The position numbers and the translations under genes are program-made. Under the pieces are notes generated by a model. The model saw only the letters and a program-made list of their open reading frames with translations. It made no database searches and was not told the DNA's origin. Shown here piece by piece: positions 56,486 through 64,000 of a DNA stretch of 64,000 bases (its first letter is position 1; each line of letters opens with the position of its first letter). Where the stretch lies: positions 62,001-126,000 of the forward strand of contig NZ_BCXE01000001.1 of the NCBI RefSeq assembly GCF_001894945.1. Direction: 5' to 3'. This DNA comes from Rhodococcus ruber NBRC 15591. GTDB taxonomy: Bacteria; Actinomycetota; Actinomycetes; Mycobacteriales; Mycobacteriaceae.

Positions 56486-56501
56486 CTGAATTAGAATTCA
56501 G
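56486..56501. promoter_or_regulatory. Operator copy 3: perfect palindrome CTGAATTAGAATTCAG
   Basis: A 16-base element with 7-bp perfect arms (CTGAATT/AATTCAG) and the shared TGAA-N6-TTCA core, 21 bases upstream of the lactonase start. It is the best-conserved copy. Confidence 0.7.
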
Positions 56502-56550
56502 CTTCGTATCAGATCATGATGAGACGCTCATCACAAGACCCAGGGTGTCG

Positions 56551-57960
56551 TCAGTCTCGCGGCTCCACCCGTGTCATCGCGAGCACGTCGAGCCGCCGAT
56601 CCAGCTCCTCCTCGCTCAGGCCGTCACCGATCAGCCCCCGGTCGACGACCGTCTGCCGGATGGTCTTCTTCTCCCGCAGCGCCTCTTTCGCGACCGCAGC
56701 GGCCTCCTCGTACCCGATCGCCGAGTTCAGCGGCGTCACGATCGAGGGAGACGATTCGGCGAGGGTACGCAGATGTTCGGTGTTCGCCACGAGCCCGTCG
56801 ACGCACCGCTCGGCGAACAGGCGCGAGACGTTGGCCAGCAGGCGCAGCGACTCGAGCAGGTTGCGGGCCATCATCGGGATGTAGACGTTGAGCTCGAACG
56901 CGCCCGCGGCACCACCCCACGCCACGGCCGCGTCGTTGCCCACGACCTGCGCCGCCACCTGGGTCACCGCCTCCGGCAGCACGGGATTCACCTTCCCCGG
57001 CATGATCGAGCTGCCGGGCTGCAGATCCGGCAGCTGGATCTCGGCGAGACCCGTCAGCGGGCCGGACCCCATCCACCGGATGTCGTTGGCGATCTTCGTC
57101 AACGACACCGCGACGGTCCGCAGCGCCCCGGACGCCTCGACGAGACCGTCCCGCGCGGCTTGCGCCTCGAAGCTGTTCTTCGCCGGCGTCAGCGCCTCCA
57201 CCCCGGTCACCCGCACCAGTTCGGCGACGACGCGGGGACCGAATCCCTCGGGGGCGTTCAGGCCCGTGCCGACCGCCGTGCCCCCGATGGCCAGCTCACC
57301 CAGCCGTGGCAGGGTCGCCTGCACCCGCTCGATGCCGGCCTCGATCTGCCGGGCGTAGCCCCCGAACTCCTGGCCGAGGGTGACCGGCACGGCATCCATC
57401 AAGTGCGTCCGCCCGGACTTGACGACGCGTCTCCACTCCTCCGCCTTCGCCGCGAGCGAGGCCCGCAGCTGGTCGAGGGCAGGGACGAGATCCTTCACCG
57501 CCGCCTCGGTGGCGGCGACATGCGTCGCGGTCGGGAAGGTGTCGTTCGACGACTGCGACATGTTGACGTGATCGTTGGGATGTACGGTCACCCCGCGCTG
57601 CGCGGCGATGCTCGCGATGACCTCGTTGGCATTCATGTTCGAGCTCGTGCCCGAACCGGTCTGGAACACGTCGATGGGGAACTGGTCGTCGTGCAGACCC
57701 TCGGCGATCTCGGTAGCGGCGGCGACGATCGCGTCGGCCTTCTCCGCGTCGAGCAGATCCAGATCCTTGTTCACCTGGGCGCACGCCGCCTTGAGCAGGC
57801 CCATCGCGCGGATCTGGGTGCGCTCGAGACCGCGGCCGGAGATCGGGAAGTTCTCCACGGCCCGCTGGGTCTGAGCGCGCCACAGGGCGTCGGCCGGGAC
57901 CCGGACCTCGCCCATGGTGTCGTGTTCGATTCGGAACTGCTGCTCGGAATTGTCGGCCAT
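56551..57960 (-). CDS. fumC: Fumarate hydratase, class II
   Basis: A 469-residue TCA-cycle enzyme of the fumarase/aspartase superfamily, interconverting fumarate and malate without an iron-sulfur cluster. The signature loop is [16 protein letters not shown]; also [15 protein letters not shown] and [16 protein letters not shown]. It lies downstream of glpX on the same strand with a hairpin in between, the Rv1098c-Rv1099c order. Confidence 0.96.
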   Translation of the reverse strand: MADNSEQQFRIEHDTMGEVRVPADALWRAQTQRAVENFPISGRGLERTQIRAMGLLKAACAQVNKDLDLLDAEKADAIVAAATEIAEGLHDDQFPIDVFQTGSGTSSNMNANEVIASIAAQRGVTVHPNDHVNMSQSSNDTFPTATHVAATEAAVKDLVPALDQLRASLAAKAEEWRRVVKSGRTHLMDAVPVTLGQEFGGYARQIEAGIERVQATLPRLGELAIGGTAVGTGLNAPEGFGPRVVAELVRVTGVEALTPAKNSFEAQAARDGLVEASGALRTVAVSLTKIANDIRWMGSGPLTGLAEIQLPDLQPGSSIMPGKVNPVLPEAVTQVAAQVVGNDAAVAWGGAAGAFELNVYIPMMARNLLESLRLLANVSRLFAERCVDGLVANTEHLRTLAESSPSIVTPLNSAIGYEEAAAVAKEALREKKTIRQTVVDRGLIGDGLSEEELDRRLDVLAMTRVEPRD

Positions 57961-57990
57961 GGCTTCACAGTAGGCCGCTCGAGCCGCAGC

Positions 57991-58028
57991 GGCGCCCCTT
58001 CGGACCGGCGGAGATCCGAAAGGGCGCC
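57991..58028 (-). terminator. Hairpin between glpX and fumC (14-bp stem, one mismatch)
   Basis: GGCGCCCCTTCGGA and TCCGAAAGGGCGCC pair with a single mismatch around a ten-base loop, just after the glpX stop. It should end or reduce glpX transcription before fumC. Confidence 0.65.
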
Positions 58029-58044
58029 ACGACCGCGAACCGGG

Positions 58045-59082
58045 TCACGGCATGGGAGGAACGGCCCCCGCGACGCCGTGGAAATCGATCGAGGTGAACT
58101 CGCTGAGCTTCTTCAGCCGGTGGTACGCCTCGACCATCCGGACGGTGCCGGACTTGCTGCGCATCACGATCGACTGCGTCGTCGCGCCGCCGCCGTAGTA
58201 GCGGACACCCTTCACCAGCTCACCGTCGGTGACGCCGGTCGCGCAGAAGAAGATGTTCTCACCCTTGACCAGGTCGGTGGTGGTCAGCACGCGGCCCGGC
58301 TCGTGACCCGCGTCGATCGCCTTCTGCCGCTCCTCGTCGTCCTTCGGCGCCAGGCGACCCTGCAGCGCGCCGCCCATGCACCGCATCGCGGCCGCGGCGA
58401 TGATGCCCTCCGGGGTGCCGCCGATGCCCAGCAGCATGTCGACACCCGAACCCGGGCGCGCCGCGGCGATCGCACCGGCGACGTCACCGTCGGAGATCAG
58501 CCGGATACGGGCGCCGGTCGCGCGCACATCGCTGATGAGCTGCGCGTGCCGGGGGCGGTCCAGGATCGTGACGGTGATGTCGGAGATCTCCGAGTGCTTC
58601 GCCTTCGCCACGCGGCTGATGTTCTCGGCGACCGGCGCGGTGATGTCGATGACGTCCGCGGCCTCCGGGCCGACAGCGATCTTGTCCATGTAGAACACGG
58701 CGGACGGGTCGAACATGGCGCCGCGCTCGGCGACGGCGAGCACCGCGATGGAGCCGGGTGCGCCCTTCGCCATCAAAGTGGTGCCGTCGATCGGGTCGAC
58801 CGCCACGTCGCACAGCGGTCCGTCGCCGTTGCCGACCTCCTCGCCGTTGTAGAGCATGGGCGCCTCGTCCTTCTCGCCCTCGCCGATCACGACGACGCCG
58901 CGCATGGACACCGAACTGACCATGTGACGCATGGCGTCGACGGCGGCGCCGTCGCCACCTTCCTTGTCGCCACGGCCGACCCAACGGCCCGCAGCCATCG
59001 CCGCGGCCTCGGTGACACGCACCAGCTCGAGGGCGAGATTGCGGTCCGGGGCCTGGCGGCGGGTCGGGGTGCTGGCCGTCAT
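58045..59082 (-). CDS. glpX: Fructose-1,6-bisphosphatase, class II
   Basis: A 345-residue GlpX-type phosphatase for gluconeogenesis. Metal-binding motifs [13 protein letters not shown] and [12 protein letters not shown], and [20 protein letters not shown] near the substrate site. Length and motifs match the essential mycobacterial GlpX. It is divergent from a DUF4245 gene. Confidence 0.96.
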   Translation of the reverse strand: MTASTPTRRQAPDRNLALELVRVTEAAAMAAGRWVGRGDKEGGDGAAVDAMRHMVSSVSMRGVVVIGEGEKDEAPMLYNGEEVGNGDGPLCDVAVDPIDGTTLMAKGAPGSIAVLAVAERGAMFDPSAVFYMDKIAVGPEAADVIDITAPVAENISRVAKAKHSEISDITVTILDRPRHAQLISDVRATGARIRLISDGDVAGAIAAARPGSGVDMLLGIGGTPEGIIAAAAMRCMGGALQGRLAPKDDEERQKAIDAGHEPGRVLTTTDLVKGENIFFCATGVTDGELVKGVRYYGGGATTQSIVMRSKSGTVRMVEAYHRLKKLSEFTSIDFHGVAGAVPPMP

Positions 59083-59260
59083 GGGCTACTGCCTCCTGGT
59101 GCGGTCGGTCGACGTGGTTGCCGACGCGAGACGGACGTCGAAGGGACGACCGTCGGGTTCCGATGGTTTCGAGTGGTAATTCTCTCATCACCGCCCCGTG
59201 AGCGGGGCTCGGACCCGGCCACGTGCGGGTATCGGTGCCGACGGCTGTCAGACTGGAGGC

Positions 59261-59830
59261 GTGGCCCCCCAGAAACCCCGCATTCTCCACGACACGCGCG
59301 ACATGGCGTGGTCGCTGATTCCGCTGCTGCTGATCATGGTCGTCGTGGCCGCCATCGCCAGCCAGTGCTCCTTCAGCCCCGGCGGCCCCACCGCGGGACC
59401 CGCGCCCAGCTTCGACGTCGACGCGGGCCTGAAGTACGACGCGCGTGAGCTGGACTTCCCGATCCGGCAGCCGAAGGTGCCCGAGGACTGGCAGGCGAAC
59501 TCCGGCAGCCGCAGCATCATCACCGGCGAACAGGGCGGCGACTCGAGCACCGTCGGGTACATCACCCCCGCCGGCCGGTACGTGCGGTTCACCCAGTCGA
59601 ATGCGGGGGAGGACGAGCTGGTGCGGTTCGTCGCCGGGGAGCCGCGTACCGCGACGGGGGCGCAGGACATCGCCGGCCGCGACTGGGTGGTCTACGGCGG
59701 GCAGGGTGTCGAACCGCTGTGGGTGTCCGACTTCGGCGACGTCCGGATCCTCGTCGGTGGTTCCGGCGACGAGGCCGAGTTCCGCGAACTCGCGGCCGCA
59801 GCGGGGGCGGCTGAGCCGCTACAGCCCTGA
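59261..59830 (+). CDS. DUF4245 membrane-anchored protein (Rv1100-like)
   Basis: A 189-residue protein with one N-terminal span (WSLIPLLLIMVVVAAIA) and an extracytoplasmic domain (YDARELDFPIRQPKVPEDWQ, TVGYITPAGRYVRFTQSN, GAQDIAGRDWVVYGG, DVRILVGGSGDEAEF). This is the actinobacterial DUF4245 family, function unknown. The GTG has TGGAGG upstream. The position beside glpX is conserved in mycobacteria. Confidence 0.85.
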   Translation: MAPQKPRILHDTRDMAWSLIPLLLIMVVVAAIASQCSFSPGGPTAGPAPSFDVDAGLKYDARELDFPIRQPKVPEDWQANSGSRSIITGEQGGDSSTVGYITPAGRYVRFTQSNAGEDELVRFVAGEPRTATGAQDIAGRDWVVYGGQGVEPLWVSDFGDVRILVGGSGDEAEFRELAAAAGAAEPLQP

Positions 59831-59842
59831 CGGGCGCGCCGC

Positions 59843-60103
59843 TCACTCGTCGTCTTCGTCCACCTCGTCGTCGCTGTGCGCCAGCGCGGCCTCCACGCGC
59901 TGCCGGGCGCCGGCGAGATGCTCCTCGCAGCGGCGCGCAAGCGCCTCGCCCCGCTCCCACAGCGTCAGCGACTCGTCCAGGTCCAGGCCACCCTGTTCGA
60001 GCATCTTGACCACGTTGACCAGCTCGTCGCGCGCCCGCTCGTAGCCGAACTCCGCAACGTCGTCGTTCGGGCCGCTCACGGGCGTGTCCTTCGTCTCGCT
60101 CAT
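59843..60103 (-). CDS. xseB: Exodeoxyribonuclease VII small subunit
   Basis: An 86-residue acidic helical protein. The family core is [20 protein letters not shown], then [20 protein letters not shown]. It binds the large subunit XseA to form exonuclease VII, which degrades single-stranded DNA. The ATG at 60103 gives the family N terminus. XseA ends 10 bases upstream. Confidence 0.93.
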   Translation of the reverse strand: MSETKDTPVSGPNDDVAEFGYERARDELVNVVKMLEQGGLDLDESLTLWERGEALARRCEEHLAGARQRVEAALAHSDDEVDEDDE

Positions 60104-60113
60104 CCGTTCCTCG

Positions 60114-61361
60114 TCACTTCTCTCGTCCGATGACGGCCGCGCGCACCGCACCGTCGGCGACCCGCACCCGCAGCTGGGTGCCGGGCGGTGCGTCGTCGAC
60201 GGACCGCAGCACCTCCGCGTCCCCGTCCGGGATCATCCGCTGCACCACCGCGTAGCCGCGGGCCAGGGTGGCGGCGGGACCGAGCGTCCCTAGCCGCGCC
60301 CCGAGATGTTCGATCCGGGTGGCCTCGGCGGCGATCGCCCGGGCCACGTCGCGTCGGGCGCACTGCCGCAGCCGCTCGATCTCCTCGCGCCGCTGGTCGA
60401 CGGTGCGCAGCGGGTCTGCGAGCACCGGCCGGCTGCGCAGCTGTTCGATCACGTGCTCCTCCCTGCGCACCCAGTTGCGCAGCGCCGCCGCCGCTCGCTC
60501 TCGCAGCTCGTCCACCAGGTCCTGCTCGGCCACCGCGTCCGGCACGATCCGTTTCGCCGCGTCCGTGGGGGTAGCCGCCCGCAGATCGGCGACGTAGTCG
60601 GACAGCGGGCTGTCCGGTTCGTGCCCGATCGCGCTGACCACGGGCGTCGTGCACCGGACGATCGCGCGGCACAGCGCCTCGTCGGAGAACGGCAGCAGGT
60701 CCTCCACGCTGCCGCCGCCGCGCGCGAGCACGATCACGTCGACGGACGGGTCCGCGTCGAGTTCCTCGAGCGCCTCGAGGATCTGCGGGACCGCGGTGGG
60801 CCCCTGGACGGCGGTGTTGCGGATCTCGAAACGGACCGCCGGCCACCGGCGCTGCGCGACGCTGAGCACGTCCCGTTCGGCGGCGCTCGCCCGGCCGGTG
60901 ATCAGACCGATCCGGTGCGGCAGGAACGGCAGGGGCCGTTTGAGCCGCGGGTCGAACAGCCCCTCGGCCGCGAGCAGCGCCCGTAGCCGCTCGATCCGAG
61001 CGAGGAGTTCGCCGATTCCGACGGCCCGGATCTCGGTGACCCGCAGGGCCAGGGTGCCGCGGCCGGTCCAGAACGACAGCTTCCCGAACATCACCACCCG
61101 GCTGCCCTCGGTGAGCGGCACAGGGGAGTTCTGCACCAGCTGCGGCGAGCACGTCACCGACAGCGACATGTCCGCCGACGGGTCCCGCAGCGTGAGGAAG
61201 GCGGTGCGGGTGCCGGGACGCACGTTGAGCTGGGTGATCTGTCCCTCCACCCAGACCGAGCCGAGCCGGTCGATCCAGCTCGCGACCTTCTGCGAGACGG
61301 TCCGGACGGGCCACGGATGTTCCGCGGAGTTGGACGGGGTGGCCGTGGGCGCGGAGGTCAC
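60114..61361 (-). CDS. xseA: Exodeoxyribonuclease VII large subunit
   Basis: A 415-residue nuclease subunit: N-terminal OB fold ([20 protein letters not shown]), the catalytic domain with [39 protein letters not shown] and [20 protein letters not shown], then a long coiled-coil helix and a C-terminal strand segment (LARGYAVVQ). The GTG start overlaps the upstream stop as GTGA, so the lipid-droplet-type gene, xseA and xseB form one operon. Confidence 0.95.
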   Translation of the reverse strand: MTSAPTATPSNSAEHPWPVRTVSQKVASWIDRLGSVWVEGQITQLNVRPGTRTAFLTLRDPSADMSLSVTCSPQLVQNSPVPLTEGSRVVMFGKLSFWTGRGTLALRVTEIRAVGIGELLARIERLRALLAAEGLFDPRLKRPLPFLPHRIGLITGRASAAERDVLSVAQRRWPAVRFEIRNTAVQGPTAVPQILEALEELDADPSVDVIVLARGGGSVEDLLPFSDEALCRAIVRCTTPVVSAIGHEPDSPLSDYVADLRAATPTDAAKRIVPDAVAEQDLVDELRERAAAALRNWVRREEHVIEQLRSRPVLADPLRTVDQRREEIERLRQCARRDVARAIAAEATRIEHLGARLGTLGPAATLARGYAVVQRMIPDGDAEVLRSVDDAPPGTQLRVRVADGAVRAAVIGREK

Positions 61362-62113
61362 TTGGTGCTTGCGTTCGCGATCCGGTTGGACAGCATGGTC
61401 TCGAACGGGTCCCGCGCGCGGGTGGCGCTTTCGTACTCGAGCAGCGCCCGCAGGTCCTCGACCGACAGGGTGCGCATCCGCGCCCGCAGTTGCGCCAGGG
61501 TCAGCGACGGGTAGTCGAGCAGTTCGACGATCTCGGGAAGCTCGGCCCCGGCCGCGCTCCCGGCGGCAGCCTTCTTCGCGGTCTTCTTCGCCGGTGCCTT
61601 CGCTGCCTTCTTCGCCGGCTTCGTCGCGGTCGTGTCGGCGTCGCCGCCGGCTGCGGTCGTGCCGGCACTGATCTTGGCGGCGGTGGACTCGGCGGTCGAC
61701 TCGGCTCCGGCGCGGGGCCCGGACCCCTCCGTCCCGGCGCCGGCGGACTTCCCGGCCCTCGAATCGGTGGGGACCGGCACCGCCGCCTCCGTCGCGGGCG
61801 GCATCGAGTAGAGGGCGAAGCGTCCCGGTGCCCCCGCGGTCGACGGCTCGGCAATGCCCACCGGTTCGGCGTCGTCGTCGAAGGTGGCCCACGACGGCGC
61901 CTCGGCGGGGGCAGCGCCGAGCAGCTCGAACAACTGGTCGCCCTTGATCGCGAGCGACGTCATCGTCTGCTGGATCCGCATCGTCGTCTGAAGGATCTGG
62001 CTGACCGTGGTCATCGGCAGGGCGACCGCGGTGGACGGCAGCTTGAGGGTCTCTTCGTACGCGGTGACGGCCAGCCCGGCCGCCACCCGCGCCATGAACG
62101 GTGGACGGATCAT
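61358..62113 (-). CDS. Putative lipid-droplet-associated protein (Rv1109c-like)
   Basis: A 251-residue protein in three parts. Residues 1-65 are a conserved amphipathic/helical head ([40 protein letters not shown]). The middle is disordered, Ala/Gly/Thr-rich, with lysine/alanine blocks ([20 protein letters not shown]). The C-terminal helical domain reads [20 protein letters not shown]. Proteins next to xseA in rhodococci and mycobacteria are annotated as lipid-droplet associated, from memory of proteome-based annotation. The basic middle could bind nucleic acid or phospholipid. Confidence 0.7.
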   Translation of the reverse strand: MIRPPFMARVAAGLAVTAYEETLKLPSTAVALPMTTVSQILQTTMRIQQTMTSLAIKGDQLFELLGAAPAEAPSWATFDDDAEPVGIAEPSTAGAPGRFALYSMPPATEAAVPVPTDSRAGKSAGAGTEGSGPRAGAESTAESTAAKISAGTTAAGGDADTTATKPAKKAAKAPAKKTAKKAAAGSAAGAELPEIVELLDYPSLTLAQLRARMRTLSVEDLRALLEYESATRARDPFETMLSNRIANASTK

Positions 62114-62192
62114 GGGAAACAGACTGCCTCACGTGCCGCCCGATTGGTAGCCGAGGACGGCCGGCCCCGCGGACGGCCCGTACCCTGGAGGC

Positions 62193-63194
62193 ATGTCTGC
62201 GCCTGTTCCCCTCGAAGTCGGAATCACTCGGTCGGCCGGTTCACCGGCTGCCGGCAAGCGCGTCCTGCTCGCCGAGCCGCGCGGGTACTGCGCCGGTGTC
62301 GACCGGGCCGTCGAAACGGTGGAGAAGGCACTCGAGAAGCATGGTGCCCCGATCTACGTCCGCAAGGAGATCGTCCACAACCGGCACGTGGTCGAGACCC
62401 TCGCCGAGCGAGGTGTCGTCTTCGTCGAGGAGACCGACGAGGTACCCGAGGGCGCGGTGCTCGTGTTCTCGGCGCACGGTGTCTCCCCTGCGGTGCACGC
62501 CTCCGCCGCCGAACGCAGCCTGCGCACCATCGATGCCACGTGCCCCCTGGTGACGAAGGTGCATCAGGAGGCGAAGCGCTTCGCCCGCGACGACTACGAC
62601 ATCCTGCTCATCGGTCACGAAGGCCACGAGGAGGTGGAGGGCACTGCCGGCGAGGCCCCCGACCACGTCCAGCTCGTCGACGGTCCGGACGCGGTCGACC
62701 AGGTCACCGTGCGCGACGAGGCGAAGGTCATCTGGCTCTCGCAGACCACCCTCAGCGTCGACGAGACCATGGAGACGGTCCAGCGGCTGCGCGCGAAGTT
62801 CCCGCTGCTGCAGGATCCCCCGAGCGACGACATCTGCTACGCCACCCAGAATCGGCAGGTGGCGGTCAAGGCGATGGCGCCCGAATGCGACCTGGTCATC
62901 GTCGTGGGGTCCCGCAATTCGTCGAACTCGGTCCGGCTCGTGGAGGTGGCTCTGGGGGCCGGTGCCCGGGCCGCGCATCTCGTCGACTACGCCCGCGAGG
63001 TCGACCCGGCATGGCTCGACGGCGTCCGGACCGTGGGCATCACCTCCGGCGCCTCGGTGCCGGAGGTCCTCGTACGCGGCGTGATCGACCTGCTCGCCGA
63101 GCACGGTTTCGCCGACGTGCAGTCGGTCACCACAGCCAACGAGACCTTGGTGTTCGCGCTGCCGCGCGAACTGCGCTCCGCGCGTCGCGCGTAA
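62193..63194 (+). CDS. ispH: 4-Hydroxy-3-methylbut-2-enyl diphosphate reductase
   Basis: A 333-residue iron-sulfur enzyme, last step of the MEP isoprenoid pathway. The three cluster cysteines are in [25 protein letters not shown] and [11 protein letters not shown]. Also [11 protein letters not shown] and [11 protein letters not shown]. It supplies IPP/DMAPP, from which the cis-prenyl synthase at 39 kb makes cell-wall lipid carriers. The position next to the xse operon and a DUF6542 gene is as in mycobacteria (lytB2). Confidence 0.96.
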   Translation: MSAPVPLEVGITRSAGSPAAGKRVLLAEPRGYCAGVDRAVETVEKALEKHGAPIYVRKEIVHNRHVVETLAERGVVFVEETDEVPEGAVLVFSAHGVSPAVHASAAERSLRTIDATCPLVTKVHQEAKRFARDDYDILLIGHEGHEEVEGTAGEAPDHVQLVDGPDAVDQVTVRDEAKVIWLSQTTLSVDETMETVQRLRAKFPLLQDPPSDDICYATQNRQVAVKAMAPECDLVIVVGSRNSSNSVRLVEVALGAGARAAHLVDYAREVDPAWLDGVRTVGITSGASVPEVLVRGVIDLLAEHGFADVQSVTTANETLVFALPRELRSARRA

Positions 63195-63224
63195 TCCGGC
63201 GCGCGTGATCCGGCGCGGACTCGG

Positions 63225-64000
63225 TCAGTCCTCGTACCGGTCCCGATAGCGCACCCGGGGCTGCCGGTAGTCCGGGGTCTCCGGTCCCGGCGCCCGCCGA
63301 CGGGACGGCGGGGGCACCTCTCCCCGCTCGTAGGGACGGTCGGGGCGGGAGCGGTGATCGCCGCGCCGGTCGTAGTCCCGGCGGGTCTCGGCGGCCCGCC
63401 GTGGGGCCGGTTCGGCTCGCCGTGGGGCCGGTTCGGCCCGTCGTGGGGCGGGTTCGGCTCGCCGTGGGGCCGGCTCGGCTCGCCGGGTCCGGTAGGCGAC
63501 ATCGGGTGCCGCGGGCGGCTCGCCGGCGCCGCGGCGCGCCGCGTCCGGAGCCGGGGCGGTGGTGCGGCGCCGCACCACCGGGTTGTCGCGCGTGTCTGCA
63601 ACCTGTCGCACGCTTGCCTTTGTGGAGGCCGGGGGTCGGGCGGCCGCACGGGCGCGACGTCCCCGCGCCGGCTTCGCAGCCCCACCACCGTCGCGGTCCA
63701 GCTGCGAGTCGCGTGACGGGGCCCCGGCGGCGCGTGCGCCCCGCCGGCGCGGACGGGCCGGGGCCGGTACCTGCGACCGGCTCAGGAAGATCCGCAGCCC
63801 GCCGACGACCAGGACCGCCACCGTGGCGGTGAGCATCACCGGGAACCGGTTCACCAGCGGATACGCCACGTTGAGCGCTAGGTCCTTCAGGCCCCCACCA
63901 CCGGATTCGACGAGGAACTCCTGCGCGATCGGAACGGCGACGAGCAGCAGCAGCGGCGGCTGGGCCATCGCGGTGAACAGCGCCCGATGCTGCACGGCCG
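63225..64000 (-). CDS. DUF6542-like membrane protein with basic repeat tail (5' end off the window)
   Basis: The gene enters from the right edge; about 258 residues are visible. Two hydrophobic segments are seen (LLLLVAVPIAQEFLV; PVMLTATVAVLVVGGLRIFL), followed by a very basic, proline-rich cytosolic tail that carries a 7-residue repeat. The pattern matches Rv1111c/DUF6542 proteins next to ispH. The start codon cannot be set because the frame stays open to the edge. Confidence 0.7.
   Translation of the reverse strand, partial: AVQHRALFTAMAQPPLLLLVAVPIAQEFLVESGGGGLKDLALNVAYPLVNRFPVMLTATVAVLVVGGLRIFLSRSQVPAPARPRRRGARAAGAPSRDSQLDRDGGGAAKPARGRRARAAARPPASTKASVRQVADTRDNPVVRRRTTAPAPDAARRGAGEPPAAPDVAYRTRRAEPAPRRAEPAPRRAEPAPRRAEPAPRRAAETRRDYDRRGDHRSRPDRPYERGEVPPPSRRRAPGPETPDYRQPRVRYRDRYED
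63395..63478 (-). repeat. Four 21-bp in-frame tandem repeats (PRRAEPA units)
   Basis: Four near-identical 21-base units, differing at a few positions, each encode the heptad P-R-R-A-E-P-A in the tail of the DUF6542-like protein. Copy number could vary between strains by slippage. Confidence 0.8.

Noticed and set aside
63395-63478. CRISPR-like repeat array
   Set aside because: The 21-base units are directly adjacent without spacers and translate in frame as a heptad repeat of a protein tail.

Overview
The window is about 70% G+C chromosomal DNA from an actinobacterium of the order Mycobacteriales, most likely Rhodococcus or a close relative. The sequence shows the mycothiol enzyme Mca, IdeR-type iron boxes, GTG starts and 4-base start/stop overlaps. 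It also carries three gene blocks that I recall from the Mycobacterium tuberculosis map: Rv1356c-Rv1354c, Rv1022-Rv1026, and a broken run from Rv1075c to Rv1111c. The genus is an inference. No transposase, integrase, CRISPR array or rRNA gene was seen.

Left part (1-18 kb). The left edge cuts a sugar-type C-methyltransferase. Two stand-alone GyrI-like effector-binding proteins follow, then an operon of a GNAT-like protein, a ThiF/nitroreductase fusion (MoeY-like) and a GAF-GGDEF-EAL cyclic-di-GMP enzyme. The efe iron-uptake locus is under tandem IdeR-like boxes. It keeps efeO and efeB, but efeU is reduced to a frameshifted, internally deleted remnant. Next come a lytic transglycosylase, enolase, a FtsB/DivIC-like divisome protein, a DUF501 protein, a Ppx/GppA phosphatase and a tRNA-Leu(UAA). 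From 15.4 to 18 kb the DNA holds micro-genes, a decayed alcohol dehydrogenase, a DJ-1/PfpI protein and a 47-residue orphan peptide.

Middle (18-45 kb). This is mostly core genome: a DUF4389 membrane protein, CsbD, a CorA-like transporter, a PknK-like kinase/ATPase regulator, an RlmG/RsmC-type methyltransferase, a Bax-inhibitor-1 family protein, an SGNH hydrolase, cbs and metB (transsulfuration), and a transglycosylase/NlpC-P60 cell-wall hydrolase with an elaborate promoter. Then greA, mca, a DUF255 thioredoxin-like protein, MscS, TrhA, a cis-prenyl synthase, coaA, a DUF885 protein, glyA and phoH2. A 36-codon gene directly before phoH2 fits the PhoAT antitoxin position. Most convergent gene pairs are separated by long, nearly perfect hairpins.

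Right part (45-64 kb). A muconolactone-decarboxylase-like protein, an epoxide-hydrolase-fold protein, a serine hydrolase lipoprotein and an LGFP lipoprotein lead into a catabolic cluster at 48.6-56.5 kb. It contains a quinone oxidoreductase, SDR, acyl-CoA dehydrogenase, MaoC hydratase, MHS-type transporter, acyl-CoA ligase and phosphotriesterase-like lactonase. All three upstream regions of this cluster carry the same TGAA-N6-TTCA inverted repeat, which suggests one regulator encoded elsewhere. The core order then resumes with fumC, glpX, a DUF4245 protein, xseB-xseA, a putative lipid-droplet-associated protein, ispH and a DUF6542-like membrane protein cut by the right edge.
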